From Lachnospiraceae bacterium (GTDB lineage: Bacteria; Bacillota; Clostridia; Lachnospirales; Lachnospiraceae), in NCBI GenBank assembly GCA_022763925.1, contig JALERW010000105.1, positions 1 through 47,308 on the forward strand: a DNA stretch of 47,308 bases, written 5' to 3'. Shown one piece after another: positions 32,992-41,004 of this stretch (its first letter is position 1; each line of letters starts with the position of its first letter). The position numbers and the translations under genes are program-made. The notes under the pieces were generated by a model, which saw only the letters and a list, made by a program, of their open reading frames with translations, was not told the origin of the DNA and did not search any database.

Positions 32992-33158
32992 GGCTTTTCC
33001 TCCCTGCTGAATATGGTTCGATATTGTATCTTTTTCATTATACGCACGCTGCATTGGAATCTCAAGTTTCATTTTACCGAATCTTGACAAACCAATGCTC
33101 TTCCAGTATCGTTAATACAAAACTTTGAAATGCAGGAATATAATAAAGGAGGGCTCCC

Positions 33159-33785
33159 ATTATAAAAAATCCTCTGCACTATCAAATTTCCGAATACGAC
33201 TGCGGCCCTACCTCGATGCTGAACGCGATCAGCTTTCTTTTTGCACGGGAAGAAATTCCTCCGGAGGTCATCCGCAACATCATGCTGTACTGCCTTGACT
33301 GCTACAACAACGAAGGAATTCCGGGAAAAAGCGGCACCTCCTGTGCAGCCATGATGTTTCTGACCAACTGGCTGAACGGATTTGGAAGAATCGGACAACT
33401 TCCGATATCCGGAAAACATCTTGTAGGAGACCAGGTCTTCATCGGCCCGGACAGCCTGATCAATGATGCGCTGCATCGCGGCGGTGCCGTCGTTGTGCTG
33501 CTCTATTTAGATGAGCCTCACTATATTCTGCTGACCGGCGAAAGAGAAGACAGCATCCTGGCCTTTGATCCTTATTACTGTGACACTCCCTTTGACTCTG
33601 CGCCGGACATTTTGCTGACAGAAGCGCATCTGACCAGCTATAACCGCATCATTCCCTTCCATTATTTCAACTGTGAGGGAAACACAATCTATGCCCTCGG
33701 GCCAAAGGACACCCGGGAAGCTGTGATCCCGTATAATAATGCGACAAAGCTGACGGCAGACAAAACAATAGAATATTTCATATAG
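33159..33785 (+). CDS. C39-like (papain-fold) protein with a probable ATT start
   Basis: 208 residues if read from ATT at 33159. The first residues, NPLHYQISEYDCGPTSMLNA, carry the catalytic-type Cys motif DCGPTS; the His is probably in EPHYILLTG, followed by LAFDPYYCD. The first ATG (33216) comes after the cysteine motif, so it would remove the active site. Upstream there is no ATG, GTG or TTG: an in-frame TAA at 33144 is followed by AAAGGAGG, six bases, then ATT ATA. A rare ATT start fits the spacing exactly. The protein resembles bacteriocin-processing C39 peptidases or BtrH-like acyl transferases; no transporter domain is attached and the substrate is unknown. Confidence 0.8.
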   Translation: MIKNPLHYQISEYDCGPTSMLNAISFLFAREEIPPEVIRNIMLYCLDCYNNEGIPGKSGTSCAAMMFLTNWLNGFGRIGQLPISGKHLVGDQVFIGPDSLINDALHRGGAVVVLLYLDEPHYILLTGEREDSILAFDPYYCDTPFDSAPDILLTEAHLTSYNRIIPFHYFNCEGNTIYALGPKDTREAVIPYNNATKLTADKTIEYFI

Positions 33786-33792
33786 TCTCCTG

Positions 33793-34458
33793 TCAATCGG
33801 AAAGCTCCTCCAAAGAGAGGATACGCACCATGTGGCGGTTCACTTCCACGATTCCTTCCTCCCTCAGCTTTTTCAATTCCCTCATCATGGCGCTTCGGTC
33901 TGTACACAGATATTCTGCCAGCGTGCTCAGTGAAAACGGAAGCTCGAAATGATCCGAGCCGCATTTTACCGACATAATATGAAAATACCCTTTCAGCTTA
34001 TCCCGGATCGATCTCCTGCTCAGGATCTCCAGGCGCTCACTCAGAACGGTCGTTTTTCTGGAAAGCATCAGAAGAAAATTTTCTATCAGCCGGGAATGAC
34101 ATTTACATGCTTTCGCACAGGGCGTGAACACATGGCGGAAGTCGAAAAACTGTATACGGGCAGCTTCCTTACAATAAACGCTGTAGCTGCCGGGACTTAC
34201 GGCATATGTAAAAAAAACAGCACCGAACACATCTCCAGGTCCAAGATATTCCATCAGTGTCTGAACTCCATTCTCCTGAACGCGCATGACCACCGCCGTT
34301 CCGGAAAGCAGGACCCCCACATCCGAAGTCGGCTCCTCAAAGGAAAGAATACGCTCTCCCGGCTGATAGCTCCGGAGCCTCATATCAAAGCAGGTCTGCA
34401 TCTGTTCCAGATTAATTTCATTTATGTCAGAGAAAATCCCTTTCGCCAGTATGGCCAC
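33793..34458 (-). CDS. Crp/Fnr family transcriptional regulator
   Basis: 221 residues: a cyclic-nucleotide-binding-type beta barrel (about 20-115; LRSYQPGERILSFEEPTSDV, then GVLLSGTAVV), a dimer helix, and a C-terminal winged HTH (SLSTLAEYLCTDRSAMMREL). Cysteines in FTPCAKACKCHSRLI could ligate metal or sense redox, but no classical Fnr cluster motif is present. The start is taken as GTG 34458, eight bases after GGGGAGG; ATG 34482 is an alternative without a site. It is divergent from the flavodiiron gene with a palindrome between, so it probably controls the oxygen-defence genes. Confidence 0.9.
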   Translation of the reverse strand: MAILAKGIFSDINEINLEQMQTCFDMRLRSYQPGERILSFEEPTSDVGVLLSGTAVVMRVQENGVQTLMEYLGPGDVFGAVFFTYAVSPGSYSVYCKEAARIQFFDFRHVFTPCAKACKCHSRLIENFLLMLSRKTTVLSERLEILSRRSIRDKLKGYFHIMSVKCGSDHFELPFSLSTLAEYLCTDRSAMMRELKKLREEGIVEVNRHMVRILSLEELSD

Positions 34459-34510
34459 AGTTTCCGCCTCCCCCCAGATCATTTTATGAATGAATGTGAT
34501 ATTTGCAACA

Positions 34511-34527
34511 GTTAAAACTCTTTCAAC
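34511..34527. promoter_or_regulatory. candidate Crp/Fnr operator between the regulator and flavodiiron genes
   Basis: GTTAAAACTCTTTCAAC is an imperfect palindrome of the form GTTnAAAnnnTTTnAAC. It lies directly before TATAAT (34532-34537) on the plus strand, where no good -35 is present. This would fit control by the divergently encoded regulator. Confidence 0.5.
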
Positions 34528-34613
34528 AATATATAATAGCATTATAAAGCGATATTCGATAAAGAACAAGAACGAAGTAACACATACTTTATAGAAAGAA
34601 AAGAGGGATTCCA

Positions 34614-37142
34614 ATGAAATCATTAAAACTGCGGGATAATTTTTACTGGCTTGGAATTGTAGACAGCTCCCTTCGTGTATTTGATATTGTCATGTATACC
34701 GAATTCGGAACCACCTATAACTCCTATCTTCTGAAAACCGGCGGAACGACGGTGCTGTTTGAAACAGCCAAGGGTATTTTTTCAGATGAATATATCGAAA
34801 AGCTGAAAGAAGTAACGGATCCGTCCACCATCGAATATCTGGTGGTGAACCATACCGAGCCGGATCATTCCGGAAGTGTGGAGAAGCTGCTGGATCTGAA
34901 TCCGAACATGAAGATCATCGGCACCGGATGCGCCATCAGTTTTCTCAAAAACATTGTCAACAGAGATTTTTACAGTATTGCCGTAAAGGACGGAGAAGAA
35001 ATGAAGATCGGCGATCGGACGCTGCGCTTCATGGTTGTTCCGAACCTGCACTGGCCGGATACCATGTATACGTATATCGAAGAGGATCAGATTCTTGTGA
35101 CCTGTGATTCCTTCGGATCACACTATGGCTTTGAGGAAGTTCTTCGCAGCCGGGTAACTGATGAAGAAGGCTATCTGCGGGCAGCCAAATATTATTTTGA
35201 CTGCATCCTGGGTCCTTTTAAGCCCTATGTGCGCAAAGCGCTGGACCGCGTACGCCCGATGGACATTTCCATGATCTGTCCCGGCCACGGTCCCGTCCTG
35301 GACGATAAGATTGATTTTATTGAAGAGAAATATGAAGAATGGTGTTCCATGGAAAATCCCAATCCGAGAAAGACCGTTATCATCCCCTATGTCAGCGCCT
35401 ATGGCTACACAGCAGAGCTGGCAGAACGGATCTCTGCCGGAATCTCCGACAGCGGCCCCATTGATGTCCGCTGCTATGACCTGGTGACAGAGTCCCCGGA
35501 ACGGGTACTGGAAGAGCTGACCTTTGCTGATGGTATGCTGTTCGGAACCCCCACCATCGTAGGCGAAGCACTGAAACCCATCTGGGATATCACCACCTCG
35601 ATGTTTGCAGCCACCGTCAGCGGCCGTCTGGCAAGTGCCTTCGGAAGCTACGGCTGGAGCGGAGAGGGCGTTCCCCATATTCTGGAGCGTCTCCGTCAGC
35701 TGAAGCTGAAGGTAGTGGACGGATTCCGGGTTCAGTTTAAGCCGGGACCGAATGACCTCACCGATGCCTATGAATACGGCTACAGCTTTGGCTGCATCCT
35801 TCAGAATAAGGAACGCCCCGCGAAATCCGGCGCCCGTAAGCTGGTGAAATGTCTGGTGTGCGGAGAAATCTTTGATGCATCCCTTGAGACCTGTCCTGTT
35901 TGCGGTGTAGGCAAAGAAAACTTCGTTCCGGTGGAGGAAGAAGAGATCAGCTACCGCAACGATACCGACCGTTTCTATGTCGTACTCGGCAACGGCGCTG
36001 CAGGACTTGCCGCAGCGACAGCCATACGGGAGAGGGACAAGACCGGCCGGATCCTGATGATCTCCAACGAGCCTTACAGCACCTATAACCGTCCGATGCT
36101 GACCAAATCCATGCTCGCCGGAATGAATCCGGAACAGATCGCAGTAAAAGATGCGTCCTGGTACAAGGAGCAGAACATCCTGCAGATTCTCGGAAAGGAA
36201 GTAACCTCCATTGATATCAAGGCAAAGGAAATCTATGCTCAGGAAGGCATCCGTTTTAAATATGACCGGCTCATCTGTGCACTTGGTTCCGAATGCTTCA
36301 TTCCTCCGATTCCCGGCCATGACCGCAGTCAGGTCATTGCAATCCGGAAGATCGGTGATATACAGAAAATCGCTGCGCTTCTTCCTTCCGTAACGGACGT
36401 TGTCGTTATCGGCGGCGGAGTTCTCGGTCTGGAGGCAGCCTGGGAGCTTAAAAAATCCAAATGTAATGTAACGGTTCTGGAGCTTGCCCCTCAGCTGATG
36501 GGACGTCAGCTGGATGAGGAAGCCGGCCGGATGCTTATGGAAATCGCACAGGAGAACGGCATTGCCATTCACACCGGTGTTCAGATCGCGGGCATCGAGG
36601 GCGATCCGGATGTGAGCGGAGTAAAGCTCGGCGACGGAACGGTAATTCCGGCTCAGCTGGTGATCGTTTCCTGCGGAGTACGGGCCAATTCTGCTCTTGC
36701 AAAAGAAGCCGGCATTGAAACCGACCGCGCCATCGTTGTCAACAAAAAAATGGAAACCAATATCCCGTTTGTTTATGCATGCGGAGACTGCGCCCAGTTT
36801 GAAGGTGTCAATTATGCCATCTGGCCGGAGGCTCAGGAGCAGGGCCGTATCGCCGGTGCCAATGCAGTAGGCGATACAACCGAATATACCGGTGTCTCTG
36901 CCGGACTTTCCTTCCACGGCATGAATACCGCTCTGTATGCGATCGGAGATAACGGAAAGAATCCGAATCTGGTTTATCGGACCGCAGAATTCAAAGATCC
37001 TGCCAGAAAGCAGTACGAAAAATACTATTTTGTCAACGGAAGATTAAGCGGTGCGATCCTTCTCGGCGATGTTTCCAGAATGGCACAGGTAACCTCCTGG
37101 GTAGAGGAGCATGCGCTGTACCATAAAATTTTCGCTCTGTAA
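34614..37142 (+). CDS. flavodiiron protein fused to rubredoxin and NAD(P)H:rubredoxin reductase (class F type)
   Basis: 842 residues. Residues 1-245 form the metallo-beta-lactamase-like diiron domain with His80, Glu82, Asp84, His85 (HTEPDHSG), His146, Asp165 and His225 (CPGHGP). Residues about 252-395 form the FMN flavodoxin domain (VIIPYVSAYGYTAELAERI). Residues about 408-440 form a rubredoxin (CLVCGEIFDASLETCPVCG). From about 450 to the end comes an FAD oxidoreductase (VVVIGGGVLGLEAAWELKKS; VYACGDCAQFEGV). The whole electron chain from NAD(P)H to O2 (or NO) thus sits on one chain and reduces oxygen to water. The superoxide reductase gene follows, probably in the same operon. Confidence 0.96.
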   Translation: MKSLKLRDNFYWLGIVDSSLRVFDIVMYTEFGTTYNSYLLKTGGTTVLFETAKGIFSDEYIEKLKEVTDPSTIEYLVVNHTEPDHSGSVEKLLDLNPNMKIIGTGCAISFLKNIVNRDFYSIAVKDGEEMKIGDRTLRFMVVPNLHWPDTMYTYIEEDQILVTCDSFGSHYGFEEVLRSRVTDEEGYLRAAKYYFDCILGPFKPYVRKALDRVRPMDISMICPGHGPVLDDKIDFIEEKYEEWCSMENPNPRKTVIIPYVSAYGYTAELAERISAGISDSGPIDVRCYDLVTESPERVLEELTFADGMLFGTPTIVGEALKPIWDITTSMFAATVSGRLASAFGSYGWSGEGVPHILERLRQLKLKVVDGFRVQFKPGPNDLTDAYEYGYSFGCILQNKERPAKSGARKLVKCLVCGEIFDASLETCPVCGVGKENFVPVEEEEISYRNDTDRFYVVLGNGAAGLAAATAIRERDKTGRILMISNEPYSTYNRPMLTKSMLAGMNPEQIAVKDASWYKEQNILQILGKEVTSIDIKAKEIYAQEGIRFKYDRLICALGSECFIPPIPGHDRSQVIAIRKIGDIQKIAALLPSVTDVVVIGGGVLGLEAAWELKKSKCNVTVLELAPQLMGRQLDEEAGRMLMEIAQENGIAIHTGVQIAGIEGDPDVSGVKLGDGTVIPAQLVIVSCGVRANSALAKEAGIETDRAIVVNKKMETNIPFVYACGDCAQFEGVNYAIWPEAQEQGRIAGANAVGDTTEYTGVSAGLSFHGMNTALYAIGDNGKNPNLVYRTAEFKDPARKQYEKYYFVNGRLSGAILLGDVSRMAQVTSWVEEHALYHKIFAL

Positions 37143-37209
37143 GCCGTTCTGTTATCCGGCTTCTGCACATAGAAAACATATAACTCAAAACAATAAAAAT
37201 CCAGAAAAG

Positions 37210-37254
37210 AAAGGAGGATGCCGCGGACACCAAATCTTTCGCGGCAGCAAAAGC
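37210..37254 (+). promoter_or_regulatory. hairpin between the ribosome binding site and start of the superoxide reductase gene
   Basis: AAAGGAGG (37210-37217) lies 37 bases before the ATG at 37255, too far for direct use. Between them GCCGCG (37220-37225) pairs with CGCGGC (37240-37245). Folding leaves two bases before the stem and nine after it, which restores a usable spacing. An ATG at 37218 overlaps the site and opens a 14-codon frame ending at 37262, across the real start. Confidence 0.6.
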
Positions 37255-37638
37255 ATGAGTGAAGTAAAATTTTTTATCTGTGAACACTGCAAAAAAATCA
37301 TAACAGAGGTAACTGCCAGTCCTGTTCCGGTAATGTGCTGCGGACAGAAAATGAAAGAGATTATTCCCAACAGCACGGATGCTGCGACAGAAAAGCACTA
37401 TCCGGTGCTTGCCATTGACGGCAGCACGGTAAAGGTAACCGTAAGCTCTGTGGAGCACCCGATGGTGGAAGCACACTACATCGACTGGATCTGCCTTCAG
37501 ACGGAGCAGGGAATTCAGATCAAACAGCTTACCGTCAATGAAAAACCGGAGGCATCCTTTGCAGTTGCAGAAGGAGATAAGGTCCTCGCTGCATATGCAT
37601 ACTGCAATCTGCACGGGCTCTGGAAAACAGAAGCCTGA
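37255..37638 (+). CDS. desulfoferrodoxin (superoxide reductase)
   Basis: 127 residues. The N-terminal desulforedoxin-like FeS4 site is FFICEHCKKI with VMCCGQKM. The C-terminal superoxide reductase domain has the iron ligands in EKHYPVL, VEHPMVEAHYIDWICL and AYCNLHGLWK (four His and one Cys). It reduces superoxide to hydrogen peroxide without making oxygen, with electrons from rubredoxin; the upstream flavodiiron protein carries a rubredoxin and its reductase. Peroxide formed can be handled by the reverse rubrerythrin encoded at 28370. The start MSEVKFF is set by homology; see the hairpin entry for the unusual ribosome binding site. Confidence 0.95.
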   Translation: MSEVKFFICEHCKKIITEVTASPVPVMCCGQKMKEIIPNSTDAATEKHYPVLAIDGSTVKVTVSSVEHPMVEAHYIDWICLQTEQGIQIKQLTVNEKPEASFAVAEGDKVLAAYAYCNLHGLWKTEA

Positions 37639-37652
37639 CGGTCTATCCCCTT

Positions 37653-37706
37653 ATAAGAGAAAAAGGGCTTCCCGCAAATCCCATGCGGGAGGCCCTTTTC
37701 TCTTAT
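37653..37706. terminator. bidirectional terminator between convergent genes
   Basis: A long stem: ATAAGAGAAAA (37653-37663) and GGGCTTCCCGCA (37665-37676) pair with TGCGGGAGGCCC (37684-37695) and TTTTCTCTTAT, with one G-T pair and a single unpaired A. A tracts and T tracts serve both strands. Confidence 0.92.
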
Positions 37707-37710
37707 ATTC

Positions 37711-38385
37711 CTATGCTCCGATCGGCATTCCTGCCATGAACACGTACATGACGATAAAATGACAGAAGCTCCCTCCCATCACAAACAGATGAAAAATCTC
37801 ATGGGAACCAAAATTCCTGTGCTTCGCATTGAAGATCGGAAGCTTCAGCGCATAAATCACTCCTCCAACCGTGTAAATGATTCCGCCTGCCAGAAGCCAG
37901 TAAAAAGCAGCCCGCGGAAGAGCGTTCATAATCTGTGTAAATGCAAGCACGCATACCCATCCCATGGCAATATATAATATAGAAGAAAACCATTTCGGGC
38001 AATAGATCCAAAATGCCTTAATCACAATGCCCAGAACAGCGATTCCCCAGACCAGGGCAAGAAGCCCGTAGCCAACCGGACCCTTGAGGGCGATCAGGCA
38101 CACCGGGGTATAAGTACCGGCAATCAGCACAAAAATCATCATATGATCGATCTTCTTCAGAATCCGGTTCGTCCGTTCGGACAGATCCAGGGTGTGATAG
38201 ATCGTACTTGCCGCATAAAGAAGAATCATGCTTGCAATAAAAATCGCAAGAGAGATCAGATGAATCCGGTCCGGTTCTCTTGCTGCTTTAATGAGCAGCG
38301 GAACTGCCGCAAATATCGCCATAAGCATTCCGATGAAATGAGTCATCGCACTTCCCGGGTCCTTTACCTTAAACTGAGTTTTCAT
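37711..38385 (-). CDS. hemolysin III family (PAQR-type) membrane protein
   Basis: 224 residues with seven hydrophobic segments. The family metal-site residues are visible in LLYAASTIYHTLDLSE, KKIDHMMIFVLIAGTYTPVC and HEIFHLFVMGGSFCHFIVM. Bacterial members (YqfA/TrhA) share the fold of adiponectin receptors; some have been linked to fatty-acid or membrane-fluidity homeostasis, and the hemolysin name is historical. ATG 38385 follows AAAGGCGG. It is a single gene between two hairpins. Confidence 0.93.
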   Translation of the reverse strand: MKTQFKVKDPGSAMTHFIGMLMAIFAAVPLLIKAAREPDRIHLISLAIFIASMILLYAASTIYHTLDLSERTNRILKKIDHMMIFVLIAGTYTPVCLIALKGPVGYGLLALVWGIAVLGIVIKAFWIYCPKWFSSILYIAMGWVCVLAFTQIMNALPRAAFYWLLAGGIIYTVGGVIYALKLPIFNAKHRNFGSHEIFHLFVMGGSFCHFIVMYVFMAGMPIGA

Positions 38386-38543
38386 ACCGCATTCCGCCTT
38401 TCTTTCTGTCTTTGATTTCCGTCATTCCTTACTGCTTTTCCTTTTATTGTTTCCTTCCTTGATATTATATGTCGAATCCATGAAATTATGATATGTAGTT
38501 TTAATTACTACTTGTTGTGTTTACATATTACATCAAAAAAATC

Positions 38544-38567
38544 GGCATGTCAATCGCATGACATGCC
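38544..38567. terminator. terminator overlapping the end of the GIY-YIG gene
   Basis: GGCATGTCA (38544-38552) pairs perfectly with TGACATGCC (38559-38567), with T runs on both strands. The stop codon of the GIY-YIG gene lies inside the stem, so translation would melt it until the ribosome stops. Confidence 0.85.
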
Positions 38568-38804
38568 TTTTTTTATCAATTCTTCCTTTTCTTTTCTGGA
38601 GAACTGTTTGATCTCCCACTCCCGACGCATCGCTTCTTCCTTCGTCTCAAACATTTCATAATAAATCAGCTCTACCGGTCTCCTGCCCTTTGTATATTTC
38701 GCACCCTTTCCGCTGTTATGATCCGCTACCCGTTTTTCCACATTATTTGTCCACCCTGTGTACAGAGAACCATCCCTGCACCGGAGAATATAGGTATAAT
38801 TCAT
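38550..38804 (-). CDS. GIY-YIG domain protein, UPF0213 type
   Basis: 84 residues. The GIY-YIG core is YTYILRCRDGSLYTGWTNNV followed by KRVADHNSGKGAKYTKGRRP and VELIYYEMFETKEEAMRREW, ending in KQFSRKEKEELIKKG. This matches the small UPF0213/YhbQ proteins, some of which have DNase activity and are linked to DNA damage tolerance; the biological role in clostridia is not established. The start follows GGACGG. Normal length. It ends in a terminator stem. Confidence 0.95.
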   Translation of the reverse strand: MNYTYILRCRDGSLYTGWTNNVEKRVADHNSGKGAKYTKGRRPVELIYYEMFETKEEAMRREWEIKQFSRKEKEELIKKGMSCD

Positions 38805-39086
38805 ACGTTATCCGTCCTTTGGCCCGCGTACCGCTTCCCGGTACGCGGCGGCTATGTAAAACGCCATGGAGAATACTCCCCATGAACGTTTTCTATAATA
38901 AAGCAATCGATGAAAGAATGTACTTTACCTGGAGTTCCTGACACTTTTTGTGAAGTATCGATTGCGGATTTTCAGGCTTCTCCCGGCTCCGGCAGCGTTG
39001 CCGGGCTAAGGCAGCGACATTCTCTAATTCATTATACGCCAACGACACCGTTTGGTGCAAACACCTTCGGATTTACACAGATTTCT
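38805..39086. other. structured gene-free stretch between GIY-YIG and spoIIQ-like genes
   Basis: It contains a GC-rich hairpin (CCGCGTACC/GGTACGCGG, about 38828-38848), a nine-base perfect inverted repeat GCAATCGAT (38903-38911)/ATCGATTGC (38957-38965) with inner TACTT/AAGTA, and CCGGCA/TTGCCGG (about 38990-39005). A 19-codon plus-strand ORF starts at ATG 38883 (MNVFYNKAIDERMYFTWSS) after GGAG, but nothing else supports it as a gene. The region may encode a small RNA or hold the end of the spoIIQ-like transcript. Confidence 0.4.
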
Positions 39087-39935
39087 CTATTCCAGGCAAT
39101 CCAGCGGATCTATCGGCACACCGTCCTTTTGTACCTCAAAGTACAGATTGCTTCCTTCCACGGTATAATATTTCGCGGGCTCACTGATATACCCGAGTAC
39201 CTCATGCCGGTATACGACACTTCCTTCCTTTACCGGAACCTCCTTGAGCTGTCCGTAAAGAGCCGTATAGCCATTTCCCATATCTACCGTCACGGTAGTT
39301 CCGGTCTCTTCATTTACCTGTATCGATGTCACCTTTCCGTCCGCTGCAGCTTCCACTGCGGTTCCCGTCTCACTGGAAATCACGATCGCCGGATTATATT
39401 TATACTGTTTCAGGGTTGGGAAATAAATGGTATGGTCCATGGAAAAATCCAGGATCACATTTCCGCTTACCGGCCAGGAAAGCCTGTCCCCTGCCTCAAA
39501 ATCCGGAATATGTGCAGCCTCCTGTACCGCTGCAGAGGCCTTTACCGTCTCCGGCTGCTCCTGTGCGGTTTGATCCGCGCTTTGAACCGGGGGGTCTTCT
39601 GCCGGCCCGATTCCGTCTTCCAGCGTTACCTCCTCCTGATCCTCCTTTGCAATCAGATCCATGCTGCTTTCTGTTTTGATCTCCTTTGTTTTTTCGGGTA
39701 CTCCCTTGTTGATTACCGTCTCTCCCGTAGTTTCCCGGCTGTCTGTCTCTGTATCCGCTGCCGACTGCTCCGAAACATCCCCGGTCTGATTAAGCTCCAC
39801 GAACTGATCCTCCTGCGAGTTCTGACTGGAGGCAACCCGTATTGCACTAATGGTAACTGCCAGAACCATACACAGAAGCAGAACAGCCATAACTGCCATT
39901 TCCCCGGAAGACAGCTTTCTGTTGAGTCTCTTCAT
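39087..39935 (-). CDS. spoIIQ: SpoIIQ-like M23 (LytM) domain protein lacking metal ligands
   Basis: 282 residues: a short cytoplasmic end, one membrane segment (about 13-33), an acidic Thr/Glu-rich linker, and a C-terminal LytM domain (WPVSGNVILDFSMDHTIYFP; VEAAADGKVTSIQVNEETGT; NGYTALYGQLKEV; NLYFEVQKDGVPIDP). In active M23 peptidases zinc is held by HxxxD and HxH; here the equivalents read YNPAIVI and YGQ/NLY, so it should not be an active peptidase. SpoIIQ in the forespore membrane binds SpoIIIAH and helps engulfment. The neighbouring spoIID supports the assignment. The start is taken at 39935, eight bases after AGAGG. Confidence 0.85.
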   Translation of the reverse strand: MKRLNRKLSSGEMAVMAVLLLCMVLAVTISAIRVASSQNSQEDQFVELNQTGDVSEQSAADTETDSRETTGETVINKGVPEKTKEIKTESSMDLIAKEDQEEVTLEDGIGPAEDPPVQSADQTAQEQPETVKASAAVQEAAHIPDFEAGDRLSWPVSGNVILDFSMDHTIYFPTLKQYKYNPAIVISSETGTAVEAAADGKVTSIQVNEETGTTVTVDMGNGYTALYGQLKEVPVKEGSVVYRHEVLGYISEPAKYYTVEGSNLYFEVQKDGVPIDPLDCLE

Positions 39936-39976
39936 TATCATCACCTCTGCCTATAGCTTTGCCAATTACCAGTCTT

Positions 39977-40909
39977 CTATTCAATTTTTTTCAATTCCGT
40001 TCCCGGGAAAAAACGGGCAAGAATTTCCCTGAAATCCGCTCCGTTTTCTGCATATACATTTGCCCCATACTGGCTCATGCCAAGCCCATGTCCCACGCCC
40101 TTTGTGGTAATGATCTTCCCTAAGCCTCCCTCTTCGATAAAAAAATCCGCAGAATTCAGGTCGAACAGACGCCGGAACTCTTCTCCTCCCAGCACCTGCT
40201 CTCCCAGTTTGATCCGGCATACATACCCAGATGCATCCCGCACTGCGATCTGAAGCTCTGCATCCGGATCATATCCTGCCGCTTCCAGCGTGGTTCTCCA
40301 TTCTTCCCCGGAAATTTCCTTCCGCATCAGATAATCTTTTGCGTACCGGTCTTCGGCACATTCCACCGGCTGAAGATATGGATATTCCCCATCCAGCACC
40401 TCGCTGCCCATTCGGGTCCTTCCGCTGCTCACCAGATGATAAGCGGCCTCCACCGGTTCTCCCTCAAAGGTCAGAATCCACCCTTCCGTGTCCTCTCCGG
40501 CTTTTGTAAGCCTCTCCCAAAACGTCTCAAATTCGCTTCCGAATTTTCTTCTTTGCAGCTCCGGTTCCATATAGACTTCCGACAGCTGCGCTTCGGAAAT
40601 GGTATGATCCTCTCCCGCTTCCTGTATCTTCCGCAGAAGATTTGTCCGCACCAGTACCATCTGCGCCTTCATCATTTCCTCTTCACAGTCCGCCCACAGG
40701 ACAGCTGCAGCAGCCCCCAGCGTATAGCTCTTAAGATCCAGCGTTTCCGATGCCGCCCCGTGCTCTGTCCGGATATAATACCCCTCCGAAGCCCCAGCCT
40801 TTTCCGAAACCTTCCGGAAAGGCACCTCTTTTCCCGAAAAAAGCAGCACCACACAGGGGAACAGAAGCACGAAAACCGCAGCTGCCGCCACATCCTTCAG
40901 TTTCTGCAT
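39977..40909 (-). CDS. spoIID: stage II sporulation protein D (SpoIID)
   Basis: 310 residues: an N-terminal membrane anchor (about 5-24; VAAAAVFVLLFPCVVLLFSG) and a SpoIID/LytB domain with MKAQMVLVRTNLLRKI, VSSGRTRMGSEVLDGEYPYL, and the C-terminal GVGHGLGMSQYGANVYAENG and ARFFPGTELKKIE. SpoIID is a lytic transglycosylase of the mother-cell membrane needed for engulfment. The region where Bacillus SpoIID has its catalytic Glu (AAEMPA) reads AAVLWAD here, so the usual acid is absent. The start at 40909 is six bases after GAGGG; ATG 40942 has no site. It is about 40 bases upstream of the spoIIQ-like gene, an expected pairing. Confidence 0.92.
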   Translation of the reverse strand: MQKLKDVAAAAVFVLLFPCVVLLFSGKEVPFRKVSEKAGASEGYYIRTEHGAASETLDLKSYTLGAAAAVLWADCEEEMMKAQMVLVRTNLLRKIQEAGEDHTISEAQLSEVYMEPELQRRKFGSEFETFWERLTKAGEDTEGWILTFEGEPVEAAYHLVSSGRTRMGSEVLDGEYPYLQPVECAEDRYAKDYLMRKEISGEEWRTTLEAAGYDPDAELQIAVRDASGYVCRIKLGEQVLGGEEFRRLFDLNSADFFIEEGGLGKIITTKGVGHGLGMSQYGANVYAENGADFREILARFFPGTELKKIE

Positions 40910-41004
40910 ATTATGCCCTCGCCAATCCCGGTTTTTATTCATTATATGTCAGAAGGCTTCGGGATTATCCGTGCCGCTGCTCTTTAAAACACCCGAAAAG
41001 GCAT

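Noticed and set aside
35118-36917. Minus-strand open frame of 599 codons
   Set aside because: It is antisense to the flavodiiron fusion gene and has no recognisable domain; composition is typical of a shadow frame.
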